Assembly (NCBI GenBank): GCA_903865775.1
Contig: CAIPKZ010000120.1
Span: forward strand, 1-43,857
Length of the DNA stretch: 43,857 nt
From: an uncultured Prolixibacteraceae bacterium
GTDB taxonomy: Bacteria > Bacteroidota > Bacteroidia > Bacteroidales > Prolixibacteraceae
Direction: 5' to 3'
Positions 32,950 through 42,106 of the stretch are shown here, piece after piece (the first letter of the stretch is position 1; each line of letters begins with the position of its first letter). The position numbers were made by a program, and so were the translations under genes. The notes under the pieces are model-generated. The model had not been told where the DNA came from, did no database searches, and saw nothing but the letters and a program-made list of their open reading frames with translations.

Positions 32950-34503
32950 ATGGAGGTATTAATATACGTAATTGCCGGCCTTTTGGGAGGTGGGGTTCTC
33001 TCATATTTTATGTGGAACACCGCTCTGAAAAGCAGAAAGAGTAAAATAGTTACTGAAGCGGAAGCTCAGGGCGAAGTGATTAAAAAGGACAAGATCTTGC
33101 AAGCCAAGGAGAAATTTCTCCAGTTAAAATCGGAACACGAAGAATACATTAACGAGAAGAGCATTAAGGTAAACAACTTTGAAGCTAAGCTGAAACAACG
33201 TGAAACTTCGATCGATCAACGCCGGAACGAACTTGCCCGTGAGGTAAAAGATTTCGAAACTTCGAAACATGAAGTTGATGTAATCCGCGAAAACCTGACC
33301 AATCAGCTTGAACTTCTGGAAAAGAAGGAAGCTGAAGTAGAAACCCTTCACCGGAAACATCTGGAAAAGCTGGAAACATTGTCCGGTCTTTCGGCTGATG
33401 AAGCGAAGTCCCAACTCGTTGAATCGCTGAAAAATGAAGCTAAGACAGAAGCCATGTCGTACATCAACGAGATCATGGAAGAAGCTAAACTTTCGGCCAA
33501 TAAAGAAGCGAAAAAAGTGGTTGTAAAAACCATTCAGCGCGTTGCTACCGAAACGGCCATTGAAAATTCAGTGACCATTTTCCACATCGAAAGCGATGAA
33601 ATCAAAGGACGCATTATTGGTCGAGAAGGCCGTAATATACGTGCTCTGGAAGCTGCTACCGGTGTTGAAATAATCGTTGATGATACTCCGGAAGCTATCG
33701 TACTTTCAGGATTTGATCCGGTTCGTCGCGAAATTGCCCGCCTTGCACTTCATCAACTGGTTACCGACGGTCGTATTCACCCGGCCCGTATTGAGGAAGT
33801 GGTTGAAAAAGTTCGCAAACAGGTTGAGGAAGAAATTATTGAAACAGGTAAACGCACTACCATCGATTTGGGTGTTCATGGATTGCATCCTGAACTGATC
33901 CGTATGATTGGTAAAATGAAATATCGTTCGTCATACGGACAGAATTTGCTGCAACACTCGCGTGAAGTAGCCAATCTTTGCGCCATCATGGCTACCGAAT
34001 TGGGCTTGAATGCCAAAGCTGCCAAGCGTGCCGGATTGTTGCACGATATTGGTAAAGTGCCCGATGATGAACCGGAATTGCCGCATGCTGTTCTGGGAAT
34101 GAAGCTGGCTGAACGTTTCAAGGAAAAACCGGATATCTGCAATGCCATTGGAGCCCACCACGACGAAGTGGAAATGACTACTCTGCTGGCTCCGATTGTT
34201 CAGGTTTGTGATGCCATTTCCGGAGCCCGTCCGGGTGCACGCCGCGAAGTGGTTGAATCATACATCAAACGTCTGAAAACCTTGGAAGAACTGGCTCTTT
34301 CATATCCTGGAGTCCTGAAAACCTATGCTATTCAGGCCGGACGCGAATTGCGCGTTATCGTTGGAAGCGACAAAATTGGCGACAAGGAATCAGAACAATT
34401 GTCGTTTGATATTGCCAAGCGTATTCAGGACGAAATGACCTATCCGGGTCAAATCAAGGTTACTGTGATCCGCGAAATGCGTGCTATCAGCTATGCTAAG
34501 TAG
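32950..34503 (+). CDS. rny: Ribonuclease Y
   Basis: 517 residues. N-terminal membrane helix (1-22, [20 protein letters not shown]), a long charged coiled coil (about 28-190), a KH domain with [20 protein letters not shown] (about 213-232), then the HD domain with LLHDIGK (His365, Asp366) and IGAHHDE. RNase Y is a membrane-tethered endoribonuclease that starts mRNA decay. Slightly AG-rich start region; ATG at 32950 fits the membrane segment. It follows zapA behind a nested terminator and has its own terminator. Confidence 0.95.
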   Translation: MEVLIYVIAGLLGGGVLSYFMWNTALKSRKSKIVTEAEAQGEVIKKDKILQAKEKFLQLKSEHEEYINEKSIKVNNFEAKLKQRETSIDQRRNELAREVKDFETSKHEVDVIRENLTNQLELLEKKEAEVETLHRKHLEKLETLSGLSADEAKSQLVESLKNEAKTEAMSYINEIMEEAKLSANKEAKKVVVKTIQRVATETAIENSVTIFHIESDEIKGRIIGREGRNIRALEAATGVEIIVDDTPEAIVLSGFDPVRREIARLALHQLVTDGRIHPARIEEVVEKVRKQVEEEIIETGKRTTIDLGVHGLHPELIRMIGKMKYRSSYGQNLLQHSREVANLCAIMATELGLNAKAAKRAGLLHDIGKVPDDEPELPHAVLGMKLAERFKEKPDICNAIGAHHDEVEMTTLLAPIVQVCDAISGARPGARREVVESYIKRLKTLEELALSYPGVLKTYAIQAGRELRVIVGSDKIGDKESEQLSFDIAKRIQDEMTYPGQIKVTVIREMRAISYAK

Positions 34504-34532
34504 ATTTTAAACTTATTTTCAGAAATATAAAA

Positions 34533-34566
34533 GGGCCATTTGTCAATTGACGGATGGTCTTTTTTC
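34533..34566 (+). terminator. Intrinsic terminator after RNase Y
   Basis: GGCCAT (34534-34539) with ATGGTC (34554-34559), continuing inward through wobble pairs to GTC/GAC around an AATT loop; followed by TTTTTTT. Confidence 0.85.
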
Positions 34567-34704
34567 TTAATCAGTGCTCCGATGAAGAAAAAACGGATCA
34601 CTTCATATTCTGGTAGAGATGTGTTTTACCTAATATCGGACATGTTTTTTTTAACCTTACATTTTGTACTGAAACCTTAGTAGCTTATTTCAAACACTTG
34701 ACAG

Positions 34705-34834
34705 CCAACCTTATTTACCTTATTATTCTGAAAATAGAAATCAATAATCTATTCACTCATTTTGTTTTCACTACCTTAAAAAGGAAATTATTGATCCGGA
34801 GAAAAATCGAATCGGATTTAAAAAATAAGGTTGG
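34705..34834. repeat. MITE-like 130-bp imperfect palindrome
   Basis: Terminal arms CCAACCTTATTT (34705-34716) and AAATAAGGTTGG (34823-34834) are perfect inverted repeats. Inside, ATCAATAAT (34740-34748) and ATTATTGAT (34787-34795) are a second perfect pair placed almost symmetrically (23 and 27 bases from the outer arms). No coding capacity. Similarity between arms extends weakly outward (GACAGCC / GACACATCC). The size and nested symmetry suit a miniature transposable element; no target-site duplication is obvious. Confidence 0.4.
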
Positions 34835-35066
34835 ATGTGTCTATCCCAGGCCAATTACTAAGGTTTAATGATTTGAATATAAGGTTTTAAGAACTCATAC
34901 TTGACCTGTTTCCCATGATATATTACACGAATATCAAGTGATCCGAAAAGACTATTCATTTTATAATTCGAAATTGATGAGGTTTTTATAGTTTTATCCG
35001 TTATTGAAGCATGCGATTTTCGACAAAACAATACTGACAAGTTGAATTGAACCTATAAACTTATCC
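34835..35066. other. Upstream region of the fucosidase gene
   Basis: AT-rich and without a convincing gene; a 60-codon minus-strand frame (34858-35040) is judged spurious. No clear promoter box. Confidence 0.3.
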
Positions 35067-36347
35067 ATGAAGCCATACCGATTTTTTATCCTTCTACTTT
35101 TTTTATCATCACAGATCAGCAATTCCGTTGCCCAAAATAGTTTGCCAACTACTGATTCTGAATCAGATCCTGTCAAAACCAAATGGTGGACGGATGCCAG
35201 ATTTGGAATGTTTATCCATTGGGGTGTGTATTCCAGTCCCGGACGCGGCGAATGGCTGATGTACCAGGAACACATTCCGTTTTCGGAATATGCATTGCTG
35301 GCCGATCAGTTCAATCCGCAGAAATACAATCCGAAAGAGTGGGTGGCAAAAGCCAAAGCCGCCGGAATGAAATATGTTGTTCTGACGACGCGGCATCACG
35401 ATGGATTTTGTCTTTTCGACAGCAAAGTTTCTGATTTTACTGCACCAAAAACTGGATCTAAACGCGATCTGATCAAAGAATTTGCAGATGCCTGTCATGA
35501 GGCCGGAATGCGCATGGGTTTCTATTATTCTCTTCAGGACTGGCATTTTCCCGGAGTTTTACCTCAGGGTTCACCAGTAAATTCATCAACAATGAAATTA
35601 CTTGCAGATCAGGCAAGGGATCAGGTTCGGGAACTTTTGACCAATTATGGAAAGGTAGATATTTTGTGGTTCGATGGTTTGACTGTTGATGGTCCGGAAG
35701 GCTGGCATTCGAAAGAATTGTTGGAAATAGCCCGGAAACTTCAGCCCGAAATCCTGATAAACGACCGTTCTGGCCTTCCCGGTGATTTTGCGACTCCGGA
35801 AAATGTTGTTGCCGCACAGCCTCGGCCCTGGGAATCGTGCTTCTGCATGAACCGAACCTGGGGATACGCGCCGAATGACCGAAACTACAAACCCGTCAAT
35901 GAAATACTTCGGTTGCTCGCTTCCTGTGCTTCGCAAAGTGGTAATTTTTTACTGAATGTCAGTCCGGATGGAGAAGGAATTATCCCTGTTGAGCAAGATG
36001 AACTTCTGAAAAAAATTGGAAAATGGATGCAGGTGAATGGCAAAGCAATTTATGGAGCAGGTCCTTCTCCGGTGGTTGCACCAAATCTGGGAATGACATC
36101 CAGGGTTGGAGACAAAGTTTACATGCTGATTCAGCGGTGGCCAGGATCGACCGTGCCATTTGCATGGTGCGGAAGCAAGGTAAAATCGGCGCGTATGCTG
36201 ACGACCGGACAATTGGCGCGGATCGAACAAAAAGGCGATCGGGTTTGGCTTCACGATTTACCTCAAACGCCACCCGATCCATGGTTAAATGTGATTGAAC
36301 TGACTTTTGAGGGTGAACCCAAAGCCTCAGAACCGGCTTACCGGTAA
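35067..36347 (+). CDS. GH29 alpha-L-fucosidase, secreted
   Basis: 426 residues. Signal peptide 1-22 ending SVAQ. GH29 signatures: WWTDARFGMFIHWGVYSSPGRGEW (about 38-61, in parts), TTRHHDGFCLFDSK with the substrate-binding His pair, and nucleophile Asp203 in DILWFDG. PENVVAAQPRPWESC probably carries the acid/base Glu, and NFLLNVSPDGEG ends the barrel. The chain stops after a short beta domain, without the carbohydrate-binding module some members have. It releases alpha-linked L-fucose from plant, algal or host glycans. Monocistronic; preceded by a MITE-like element and followed by a DUF3748 gene after 354 bases. Confidence 0.93.
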   Translation: MKPYRFFILLLFLSSQISNSVAQNSLPTTDSESDPVKTKWWTDARFGMFIHWGVYSSPGRGEWLMYQEHIPFSEYALLADQFNPQKYNPKEWVAKAKAAGMKYVVLTTRHHDGFCLFDSKVSDFTAPKTGSKRDLIKEFADACHEAGMRMGFYYSLQDWHFPGVLPQGSPVNSSTMKLLADQARDQVRELLTNYGKVDILWFDGLTVDGPEGWHSKELLEIARKLQPEILINDRSGLPGDFATPENVVAAQPRPWESCFCMNRTWGYAPNDRNYKPVNEILRLLASCASQSGNFLLNVSPDGEGIIPVEQDELLKKIGKWMQVNGKAIYGAGPSPVVAPNLGMTSRVGDKVYMLIQRWPGSTVPFAWCGSKVKSARMLTTGQLARIEQKGDRVWLHDLPQTPPDPWLNVIELTFEGEPKASEPAYR

Positions 36348-36701
36348 TAGCTTTTCCAACTCTAAAAAAAATATCCTTCTGCATTCTTAATTTTAACTTG
36401 CTTTGATTGCAACGCTAATTTTCAGGTTAATATTTAATGCGCATTATCCAAAATAACGGAAGTATTTAGCATCAGGCAGATATACTTTTATCTGGTTCAA
36501 TATTTTGTTTTTGCCATGCATTGATATTATCCAGACAAGTACATAAATGCTGAAATTCCGGTAAATAACGTGATTGTTATTGAAGATAAAAATAGGAATG
36601 AATTGCAGTTAAACCCGATTTTGACTTGATTGTCTTGAATTGACGTGAATAAACCTCAGGTCTGAAATTTTGAAACAAGCACTAAAATTTTAATTGGAAA
36701 C
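36348..36701. other. Gene-free spacer
   Basis: AT-rich. I see a small inverted repeat AATAAC/GTTATT near 36567-36584 and a near-consensus -7 box TACTTTTA around 36483, far from the next start. No gene, RNA or terminator recognised. Confidence 0.4.
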
Positions 36702-38072
36702 ATGAAGTTAAAATCCAATCTTATATTGGGAATTCTATTTTTAGGTTCCTGTACCTCAATCGAAAAACAGATGAAAGAAATTCAGATTACCAGCGACCTA
36801 TCCAAAAATCATGATCTGGACAACAATGACAATTTTTCGCCGGATGGTAAGTGGTTGGTTTACGATACCCGGACTGGTGTCGGCGGCATTGGTGGAAGTC
36901 CTTCCGTAGAAAGGGTGAACATTGAAACTGGTGAAAATCAGGTGCTCTTTGGAATTCCTGATAACAAAGACTATGGCCCGGGTGCCGGCGCAGCCAGTTA
37001 TCATCCGATCGAAAACAAAGTCATTTTCATTCATGGATTACCGGTTTGCACCGAAGCCAATCCTTATCAGCAATGGCGCCGTTCAGGCGTGATTGTAAAA
37101 GATGACAAGCCCAATGTTGCAATAAATATGGATTCAAGAGATGTGACTTTTCCATTTACTCCCGGTGCATTACGGGGCGGTACTCATCGCCATGAATTCA
37201 GTCGTGATGGCAAATGGGTAGGCTACACCTACAATGATGCCATCATGAAACACGTGGAAGATTCAACCGGAATCAAATGGAATCTGCGAACCATTGCCGT
37301 TTCCAATCAGCAACATCCGGTTGCTGTCGATGTGAATGATGAAAATGTTCAGGGAACATGGTACAGTGCGGTGGTTGTTCGGGTTGTTCCTGATCCGAAA
37401 CCGGGTAGTAATGAAATCAGCAATGCGGCCTCTGACAGTTGGATCGGTGCCAGCGGATACACAAAACCGGATGGAACCAAACAGGTTGCAAGGGCATTCA
37501 TTGGCAGTGTTCGCAATAAGGCTGGAAAACCGGTTGACGAACTTTTTGTGGTTGATATTCCTGATTCAATCAACGTGCCTGGCGAGTATGGACCGCTTGA
37601 AGGAACCCGGACAACTTTTCCAATGCCACCAAAAGGAACAGTTCAGCGAAGACTGACTTTTACTGCAGAAAGTAAATACCCGGGTTGCGGAGGAGTGGTG
37701 CGTGCATCATTCGATGGAAAAAAGATTTCTTTTCAGGCCAAAGATCAAAACGGAATTCAGCAAATATTCCTGATTTCACCTTCTGGCGGTGTAGTAACCC
37801 AACTGACAGAACACACCACAGGTGTTCAAAGCGGTATCCGCTGGAGTCCCGATAATCAGTCAGTAATCTATGTTTGGGACAACAGTATTATTCAGTGCCA
37901 GGTTTCGGATCGCCGGTTTGAAAAGAGATTCAAGAGGTTGACTGCTAAAACTACAGGAGCTCCATCGAATTTGGTGTGGTCGAATGACGGGAAAACAATT
38001 GCATTTAACCGGTCAGTTTCAGGCGGAAGTACCGAACCCAAAAATCAAATATTTATTTTCAGGCTGGAATAA
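36702..38072 (+). CDS. DUF3748 (YidR-like) beta-propeller lipoprotein
   Basis: 456 residues. Lipobox LGSC with Cys17 gives a lipoprotein. The body matches the E. coli YidR family (DUF3748) as I recall it: NFSPDGKWLVYDTR, ERVNIETGE, LRGGTHRHEFSRDGKWVGYTYNDAIM, PGSNEI, GTVQRRLTFTAESKYPG and QIFLISPSGGVVTQLTEH. These are TolB/WD40-like propeller blades with repeated SPDG or S-NDGK turns. No protease or hydrolase motif is attached. The function is unknown even in E. coli. It is followed by GH16 and lies among exported polysaccharide enzymes, so a role in sensing or binding glycans is possible. Confidence 0.85.
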   Translation: MKLKSNLILGILFLGSCTSIEKQMKEIQITSDLSKNHDLDNNDNFSPDGKWLVYDTRTGVGGIGGSPSVERVNIETGENQVLFGIPDNKDYGPGAGAASYHPIENKVIFIHGLPVCTEANPYQQWRRSGVIVKDDKPNVAINMDSRDVTFPFTPGALRGGTHRHEFSRDGKWVGYTYNDAIMKHVEDSTGIKWNLRTIAVSNQQHPVAVDVNDENVQGTWYSAVVVRVVPDPKPGSNEISNAASDSWIGASGYTKPDGTKQVARAFIGSVRNKAGKPVDELFVVDIPDSINVPGEYGPLEGTRTTFPMPPKGTVQRRLTFTAESKYPGCGGVVRASFDGKKISFQAKDQNGIQQIFLISPSGGVVTQLTEHTTGVQSGIRWSPDNQSVIYVWDNSIIQCQVSDRRFEKRFKRLTAKTTGAPSNLVWSNDGKTIAFNRSVSGGSTEPKNQIFIFRLE

Positions 38073-38139
38073 GAATATTGAAGTCTTGGGATTTGAAAGC
38101 CACCGAGTGGCGGAATATTTGTAGATTAAGAAATTGAAT

Positions 38140-38206
38140 GATAAAAACCGTCCGTTTGATAAAACTGAACAAAGCAATAACCATCATTCGGACGGAATAG
38201 TATGAA
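38140..38206 (+). repeat. Paired CCGTCCG element, copy 2 (upstream of GH16)
   Basis: Arms CCGTCCG (38148-38154) and CGGACGG (38189-38195) enclose exactly 34 bases, as in copy 1 at 27798-27868 (opposite orientation). Shared interior words CAAAG (38170-38174) and CATC (38182-38185), an A5 left flank and right flank CGGACGGAAnAGnATGA. It lies 75 bases after the DUF3748 stop and 91 bases before the GH16 ATG, in the same orientation to the downstream gene as copy 1. Confidence 0.6.
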
Positions 38207-38286
38207 CAATCAAAGTAGCATTTTTACTAAAGTTTATCTCATTCTAAATTCCAAAACGTTTAATATTTTACTTTAAAATCGTAGCA

Positions 38287-39075
38287 ATGAAACATCTGGT
38301 TCTGGTAATTTCGGCATTATTTTTTTTACTTGTTGGTATCGCTCAGCGGCCGGCCCAGGGACCTATGTCTGATAAAACATATACACCTGAAGAACTGGGC
38401 TATAAGCTATTCTGGCAGGATGAATTTAATGGAAATCAGCTGGATACTACCAAATGGAAAGTACGCGGAATCGGTGCACGGGCCATTGCATACGTTTCGA
38501 AAGAAGCGGTGAAGGTTGAAGATGGTTGTGTGAAATTGTATGCACTGCAAAAAGGCGACAGCCTGCTTGGAAGTGCTATCGGTACGCAGGGTTTGTTCAT
38601 GTCGAGGTATGGTTATTACGAATGCCGCGCTCAGGTTCAGAAGTCGCCGGGAGGCGTTTGGGCCGCATTTTGGATTCAGTCAGCAAAAATATCGCAAGGT
38701 GAAGATCCTGCTGTTTTTGGTGCTGAAATCGATATCATGGAATGTTTCAGGAAATTAGGAACCGACATCGTTTCGCACAATGTTCACTGGGCATACGGAC
38801 CGCACCAGCAATCGACCCATGGGATGCAAAGTTACCTGAAGGGCGTTGGAGAAGGCTTTCATACCTTTGGTTTGGAATGGTTTCCGGACAAATATGTTTT
38901 CTATGTCGATGGTTACCGGTTTTACGAAGTAACTACGGGGATTTCAAATATCGACGAATATATGATCCTCAGTATGGAATATCCCGGAAATAAGGAGGAA
39001 ATATCCCAAAGTATTTTTCCTGACGTCTTTGTAGTTGACTATGTGAAGTTTTATCAAAAAATTAATGGGCAATAG
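38287..39075 (+). CDS. GH16 family endo-glycosidase, secreted
   Basis: 262 residues, single domain. Signal peptide 1-19 ending GIAQ. The GH16 catalytic signature ExDxxE is intact as EIDIME (Glu147 nucleophile, Asp149, Glu152 acid/base). Flanking features are YKLFWQDEFNGNQLDTTKW, GYYECRAQVQKSPGGVWAAFWIQ and HTFGLEWFPDKYVFYVDGYRFYE. The family cleaves beta-1,3/1,4-glucans, agars, carrageenans or porphyrans; the subfamily cannot be fixed by eye. No binding module. It lies 214 bases after DUF3748 and 92 before the propeller-phosphatase gene, so it may be in one unit with the latter. Confidence 0.93.
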   Translation: MKHLVLVISALFFLLVGIAQRPAQGPMSDKTYTPEELGYKLFWQDEFNGNQLDTTKWKVRGIGARAIAYVSKEAVKVEDGCVKLYALQKGDSLLGSAIGTQGLFMSRYGYYECRAQVQKSPGGVWAAFWIQSAKISQGEDPAVFGAEIDIMECFRKLGTDIVSHNVHWAYGPHQQSTHGMQSYLKGVGEGFHTFGLEWFPDKYVFYVDGYRFYEVTTGISNIDEYMILSMEYPGNKEEISQSIFPDVFVVDYVKFYQKINGQ

Positions 39076-39167
39076 TACAATTAAACGAAATAAAAATGGA
39101 TACTTCAACGGTTCAAAAATGGACACAATAATTTGAAGTTAAACAATTCAAAAAACAGAAAAAACAG

Positions 39168-41927
39168 ATGAACCTGATCCTTCGCTTTTCGCTATTTGTA
39201 CTTTTTTTATCCTTCATGCAAAGTTTGCTTGCTCAAAAGAATGTTGAAATCTTATCAGTTCCTGCCGGGAATAAGTTTTCAGAAATAAAAATCGGAGGCA
39301 CAACGATCCTGCCCAGCGGGCGATTTGTCACTCCGGCTGGCCAGTTAATCCGGATAACAGACGATCCATTTGGTCTGGCCATATCGCCCAACGGCAAAAA
39401 ATCGGTGACGCTCCACGACGGAGTTTTTACCATCATCGATATTGAATCATTAAATGCAATCCGGGTTCCCAGCTACGATAATAAAATCAAATCACCCTTG
39501 TCGAAAGGGTCGTTTTTGGGAATCGCATTTTCAAGCGATTCGAAAACAGTTTATTTGAGTGGTGGAGATAATGGAGCCGTGATCAAATATGACATCGAAA
39601 GTTTAACCCGGCTCGATTCAATTTCATTAAATGGAACTGTTAACGGACTTGAATTCAACGACAGTTTCACTTCCGATCTGGTTCTCAATGAATCGAATAA
39701 TGAGTTACTTGTTTTGGATCGGGCTAATTTTCGGATGGTTCGCATCGATTTAGCTTCCAGAAAAGTTACAGCATCCATTAAAGTTGGCCGATTGCCTTTT
39801 GGACTGACTTTGAGTCCGGATAAAAAAATGGCTTTGGTTGCCAATGTAGGAATGTATGAATATCCGCTGATCACCGGAGCAACTCCCAAAAACTATGATT
39901 CGTTGATGATTTCTCATCATCCTTATGGAGATAATACTCCGGAATCGATTAATGGAACCGTCGTTGAAGGAAAGAAGGTTCCCGGTGTTGGAAGTCCGTT
40001 GCATCCTGATGCCATGAGCGTATTTACCATTGATTTGCAGACCAATCAAGTGATTGACAAATTCAAAACTGGACATCAGATCGGGCAAATGGTTGAAGAT
40101 GCAGAAGTTGTGGGCGGAGCAAGTCCGAATTCGATAGCTGTCGGGCAGCAATTTGCCTATGTAACCAATGCTACGAACGATAATATTTCAATCATCGACT
40201 ACAAAAATCATAAGCTTCTCGGTCACATTCCGATTCGTGTTGATCAACGAATTGATCATTATCGTGGGCTACTGCCTTTCGGAATTACTTTAAGTAAGGA
40301 TGAGAAAACACTGTATGTGGCTTTATTGGGATTTAATGCTGTTGCGGTTATTGATGTTCCGACGCAAACAACTAAAGGCATTATTCCATCCTGCTGGGGA
40401 CCGACGCGGGTCAAGTTATCTGACGATGAAAAAGAAATTTATATCATTTCGTGCCGTGGTTTTGGTGCCGGGCCCAATGGCGGAAAAGGTTTTGTTTCGC
40501 CTCCGCAGGGCTATTATATTGGCGATATCCAATTGGGCAGTTTTCAGAAAGTAAGTATGCCTGATGCAAATCAACTGGCAGCTTACACGAAACAATCCAT
40601 TGATAATACCTTCAGGAATGTAAAAATTAAGGATGACAAGAACAATCCTTTACCGGCTTTACCGGGTTTGCATAAAACACCGATTAAATATGTGGTGTAC
40701 ATTACCAAAGAGAACCGGACCTATGACGAAATTTTTGGTCAGATGAAAAATGCAACAGGTGACAGCACTTTGGCGCGATTTGGAGTGAACAACGAATATA
40801 CATTGCCCGATTCGCTCCGGAACAAATTTCCGCATTTACGAATTAGTCCAAATCACATTAAGGCTGCCAAACAGTTTTCATTTTCAGATAATTATTACTG
40901 CGACAGCGATGCGTCTATTCATGGCCATCACTGGATGATGGGGGTAATACCGAACGAATGGGTAGAGACCAATTCAAGTGTTTCGAAAACAGCCATGATT
41001 TTTTCAAAGGCTCCCGGTAGAAGATTTCCAGGATCAACCGGAAGTATGGACCCTGAGGACTATGCTGAAAAAGGCGGGCTTTGGGAAGCGCTTGAGAGGG
41101 AAAATGTATCATTTTACAATTTCGGAGAAGCCAATGAAACCGGGCATGTGCGCGAGGAATGGTACGATACCAATACCGGGGCAGCCCATGGGGTAATGGT
41201 TCCCATGCAAAAAGCCTTGTTTACCAGAACCAGTCACGATTATGCCGGTTTTAATATGAATATTCCTGATCAGTACCGGATGGATCAGTTTGAGAAGGAA
41301 TTTACTGACAAATGGATCAAAGGGAAAGAAAAACTGCCTTCCCTGATTACCATGCAGGTGCCGAATGATCATGGTGCAGGTATCCGTCCTGAAGATGGAT
41401 ACATCTATCCACATTCGTTTATGGTGGACAACGATTTGGCCGTGGGTCGCATTTTGCATTTCTTGTCGCGCACGAAATACTGGAAAAATATGCTGGTCAT
41501 TATTACTGAAGATGATCCGCAGGGAGGAGTCGATCACATTGACGCCCATCGCTCAGTATTAATGATGGCAGGTCCATATGTAAAAAAAGGATATGTTTCT
41601 CATAATCATGCCAATTTCGGATCTATTCTGAAAACCATCTATAACATTCTGGATGTGCCTTATGTGAATCAGTTTGATGTGACGGCATCGTTGTTGCAGG
41701 ATTTTTTTACATCGAAACCTGATTTTACTCCATACACTTTGGAAAGGCACGATGAACGCGTATTTGATGCTGAAAAGGCCATGAAAAAATACAATCGCAC
41801 CATCGACTGGCGCAAAATTGAACAAGGACCTGACATGGACGATGAAGAAGTGGAACGCGAAATCCACTACAGGAATAAATATGATAATGAAGGTGAACAA
41901 CGTAAAAAACTCTATAAAAACAAATAG
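39168..41927 (+). CDS. YncE-like propeller / alkaline phosphatase-like phosphoesterase fusion
   Basis: 919 residues. Signal peptide 1-22 ending LLAQ. Residues about 40-450 form a YVTN/YncE-type seven-bladed propeller (repeats such as PFGLAISPNGKKSVTL, PFGLTLSPDKKMALVAN, PFGITLSKDEKTLYVALLG). Residues about 505-860 form a phosphoesterase/phospholipase C-like alkaline phosphatase superfamily domain: TKENRTYDEIFGQM with metal-site Glu/Asn and the Thr, SDASIHGHHWMM, and TEDDPQGGVDHIDAHRS near the C-terminal metal site. The charged tail (about 885-919) is lysine- and glutamate-rich. Fusions of this order are known as YncE/alkaline phosphatase proteins; likely a periplasmic phosphomonoesterase or phosphodiesterase. 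Substrate unknown. Confidence 0.9.
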   Translation: MNLILRFSLFVLFLSFMQSLLAQKNVEILSVPAGNKFSEIKIGGTTILPSGRFVTPAGQLIRITDDPFGLAISPNGKKSVTLHDGVFTIIDIESLNAIRVPSYDNKIKSPLSKGSFLGIAFSSDSKTVYLSGGDNGAVIKYDIESLTRLDSISLNGTVNGLEFNDSFTSDLVLNESNNELLVLDRANFRMVRIDLASRKVTASIKVGRLPFGLTLSPDKKMALVANVGMYEYPLITGATPKNYDSLMISHHPYGDNTPESINGTVVEGKKVPGVGSPLHPDAMSVFTIDLQTNQVIDKFKTGHQIGQMVEDAEVVGGASPNSIAVGQQFAYVTNATNDNISIIDYKNHKLLGHIPIRVDQRIDHYRGLLPFGITLSKDEKTLYVALLGFNAVAVIDVPTQTTKGIIPSCWGPTRVKLSDDEKEIYIISCRGFGAGPNGGKGFVSPPQGYYIGDIQLGSFQKVSMPDANQLAAYTKQSIDNTFRNVKIKDDKNNPLPALPGLHKTPIKYVVYITKENRTYDEIFGQMKNATGDSTLARFGVNNEYTLPDSLRNKFPHLRISPNHIKAAKQFSFSDNYYCDSDASIHGHHWMMGVIPNEWVETNSSVSKTAMIFSKAPGRRFPGSTGSMDPEDYAEKGGLWEALERENVSFYNFGEANETGHVREEWYDTNTGAAHGVMVPMQKALFTRTSHDYAGFNMNIPDQYRMDQFEKEFTDKWIKGKEKLPSLITMQVPNDHGAGIRPEDGYIYPHSFMVDNDLAVGRILHFLSRTKYWKNMLVIITEDDPQGGVDHIDAHRSVLMMAGPYVKKGYVSHNHANFGSILKTIYNILDVPYVNQFDVTASLLQDFFTSKPDFTPYTLERHDERVFDAEKAMKKYNRTIDWRKIEQGPDMDDEEVEREIHYRNKYDNEGEQRKKLYKNK

Positions 41928-42056
41928 AGCGTAATTTGTATATAAACAAATGGTTGATTAATAGATGATAATAGTATTAACTCATGAAACGTCCATGACA
42001 AAATTTGAAGCATAGGATGATGATTATAAAACCATAAATGATGACAATGCTTTTTT

Positions 42057-42096
42057 AAGCCTCACCCTTCGGGGGAGGTTTGGAGGGGGCTATAAA
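42057..42096. repeat. Dispersed GC-rich hairpin repeat before the ceramidase-like gene
   Basis: CCTCACCC-TTCG-GGGGGAGG forms an eight-position hairpin (one mismatch), followed by TTTGGAGGGGGCT. GC-rich against an AT-rich background. The wording matches a repeat seen between many Bacteroidota genes. The TTG at 42080 that opens the downstream frame falls inside it, favouring the ATG at 42107. Confidence 0.6.
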
Positions 42097-42106
42097 TTAT
42101 CTACTC

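Noticed and set aside
34858-35040. 60-codon minus-strand frame upstream of the fucosidase
   Set aside because: AT-rich, no domain, no promoter; might be the worn end of a transposase gene but the resemblance is too weak.
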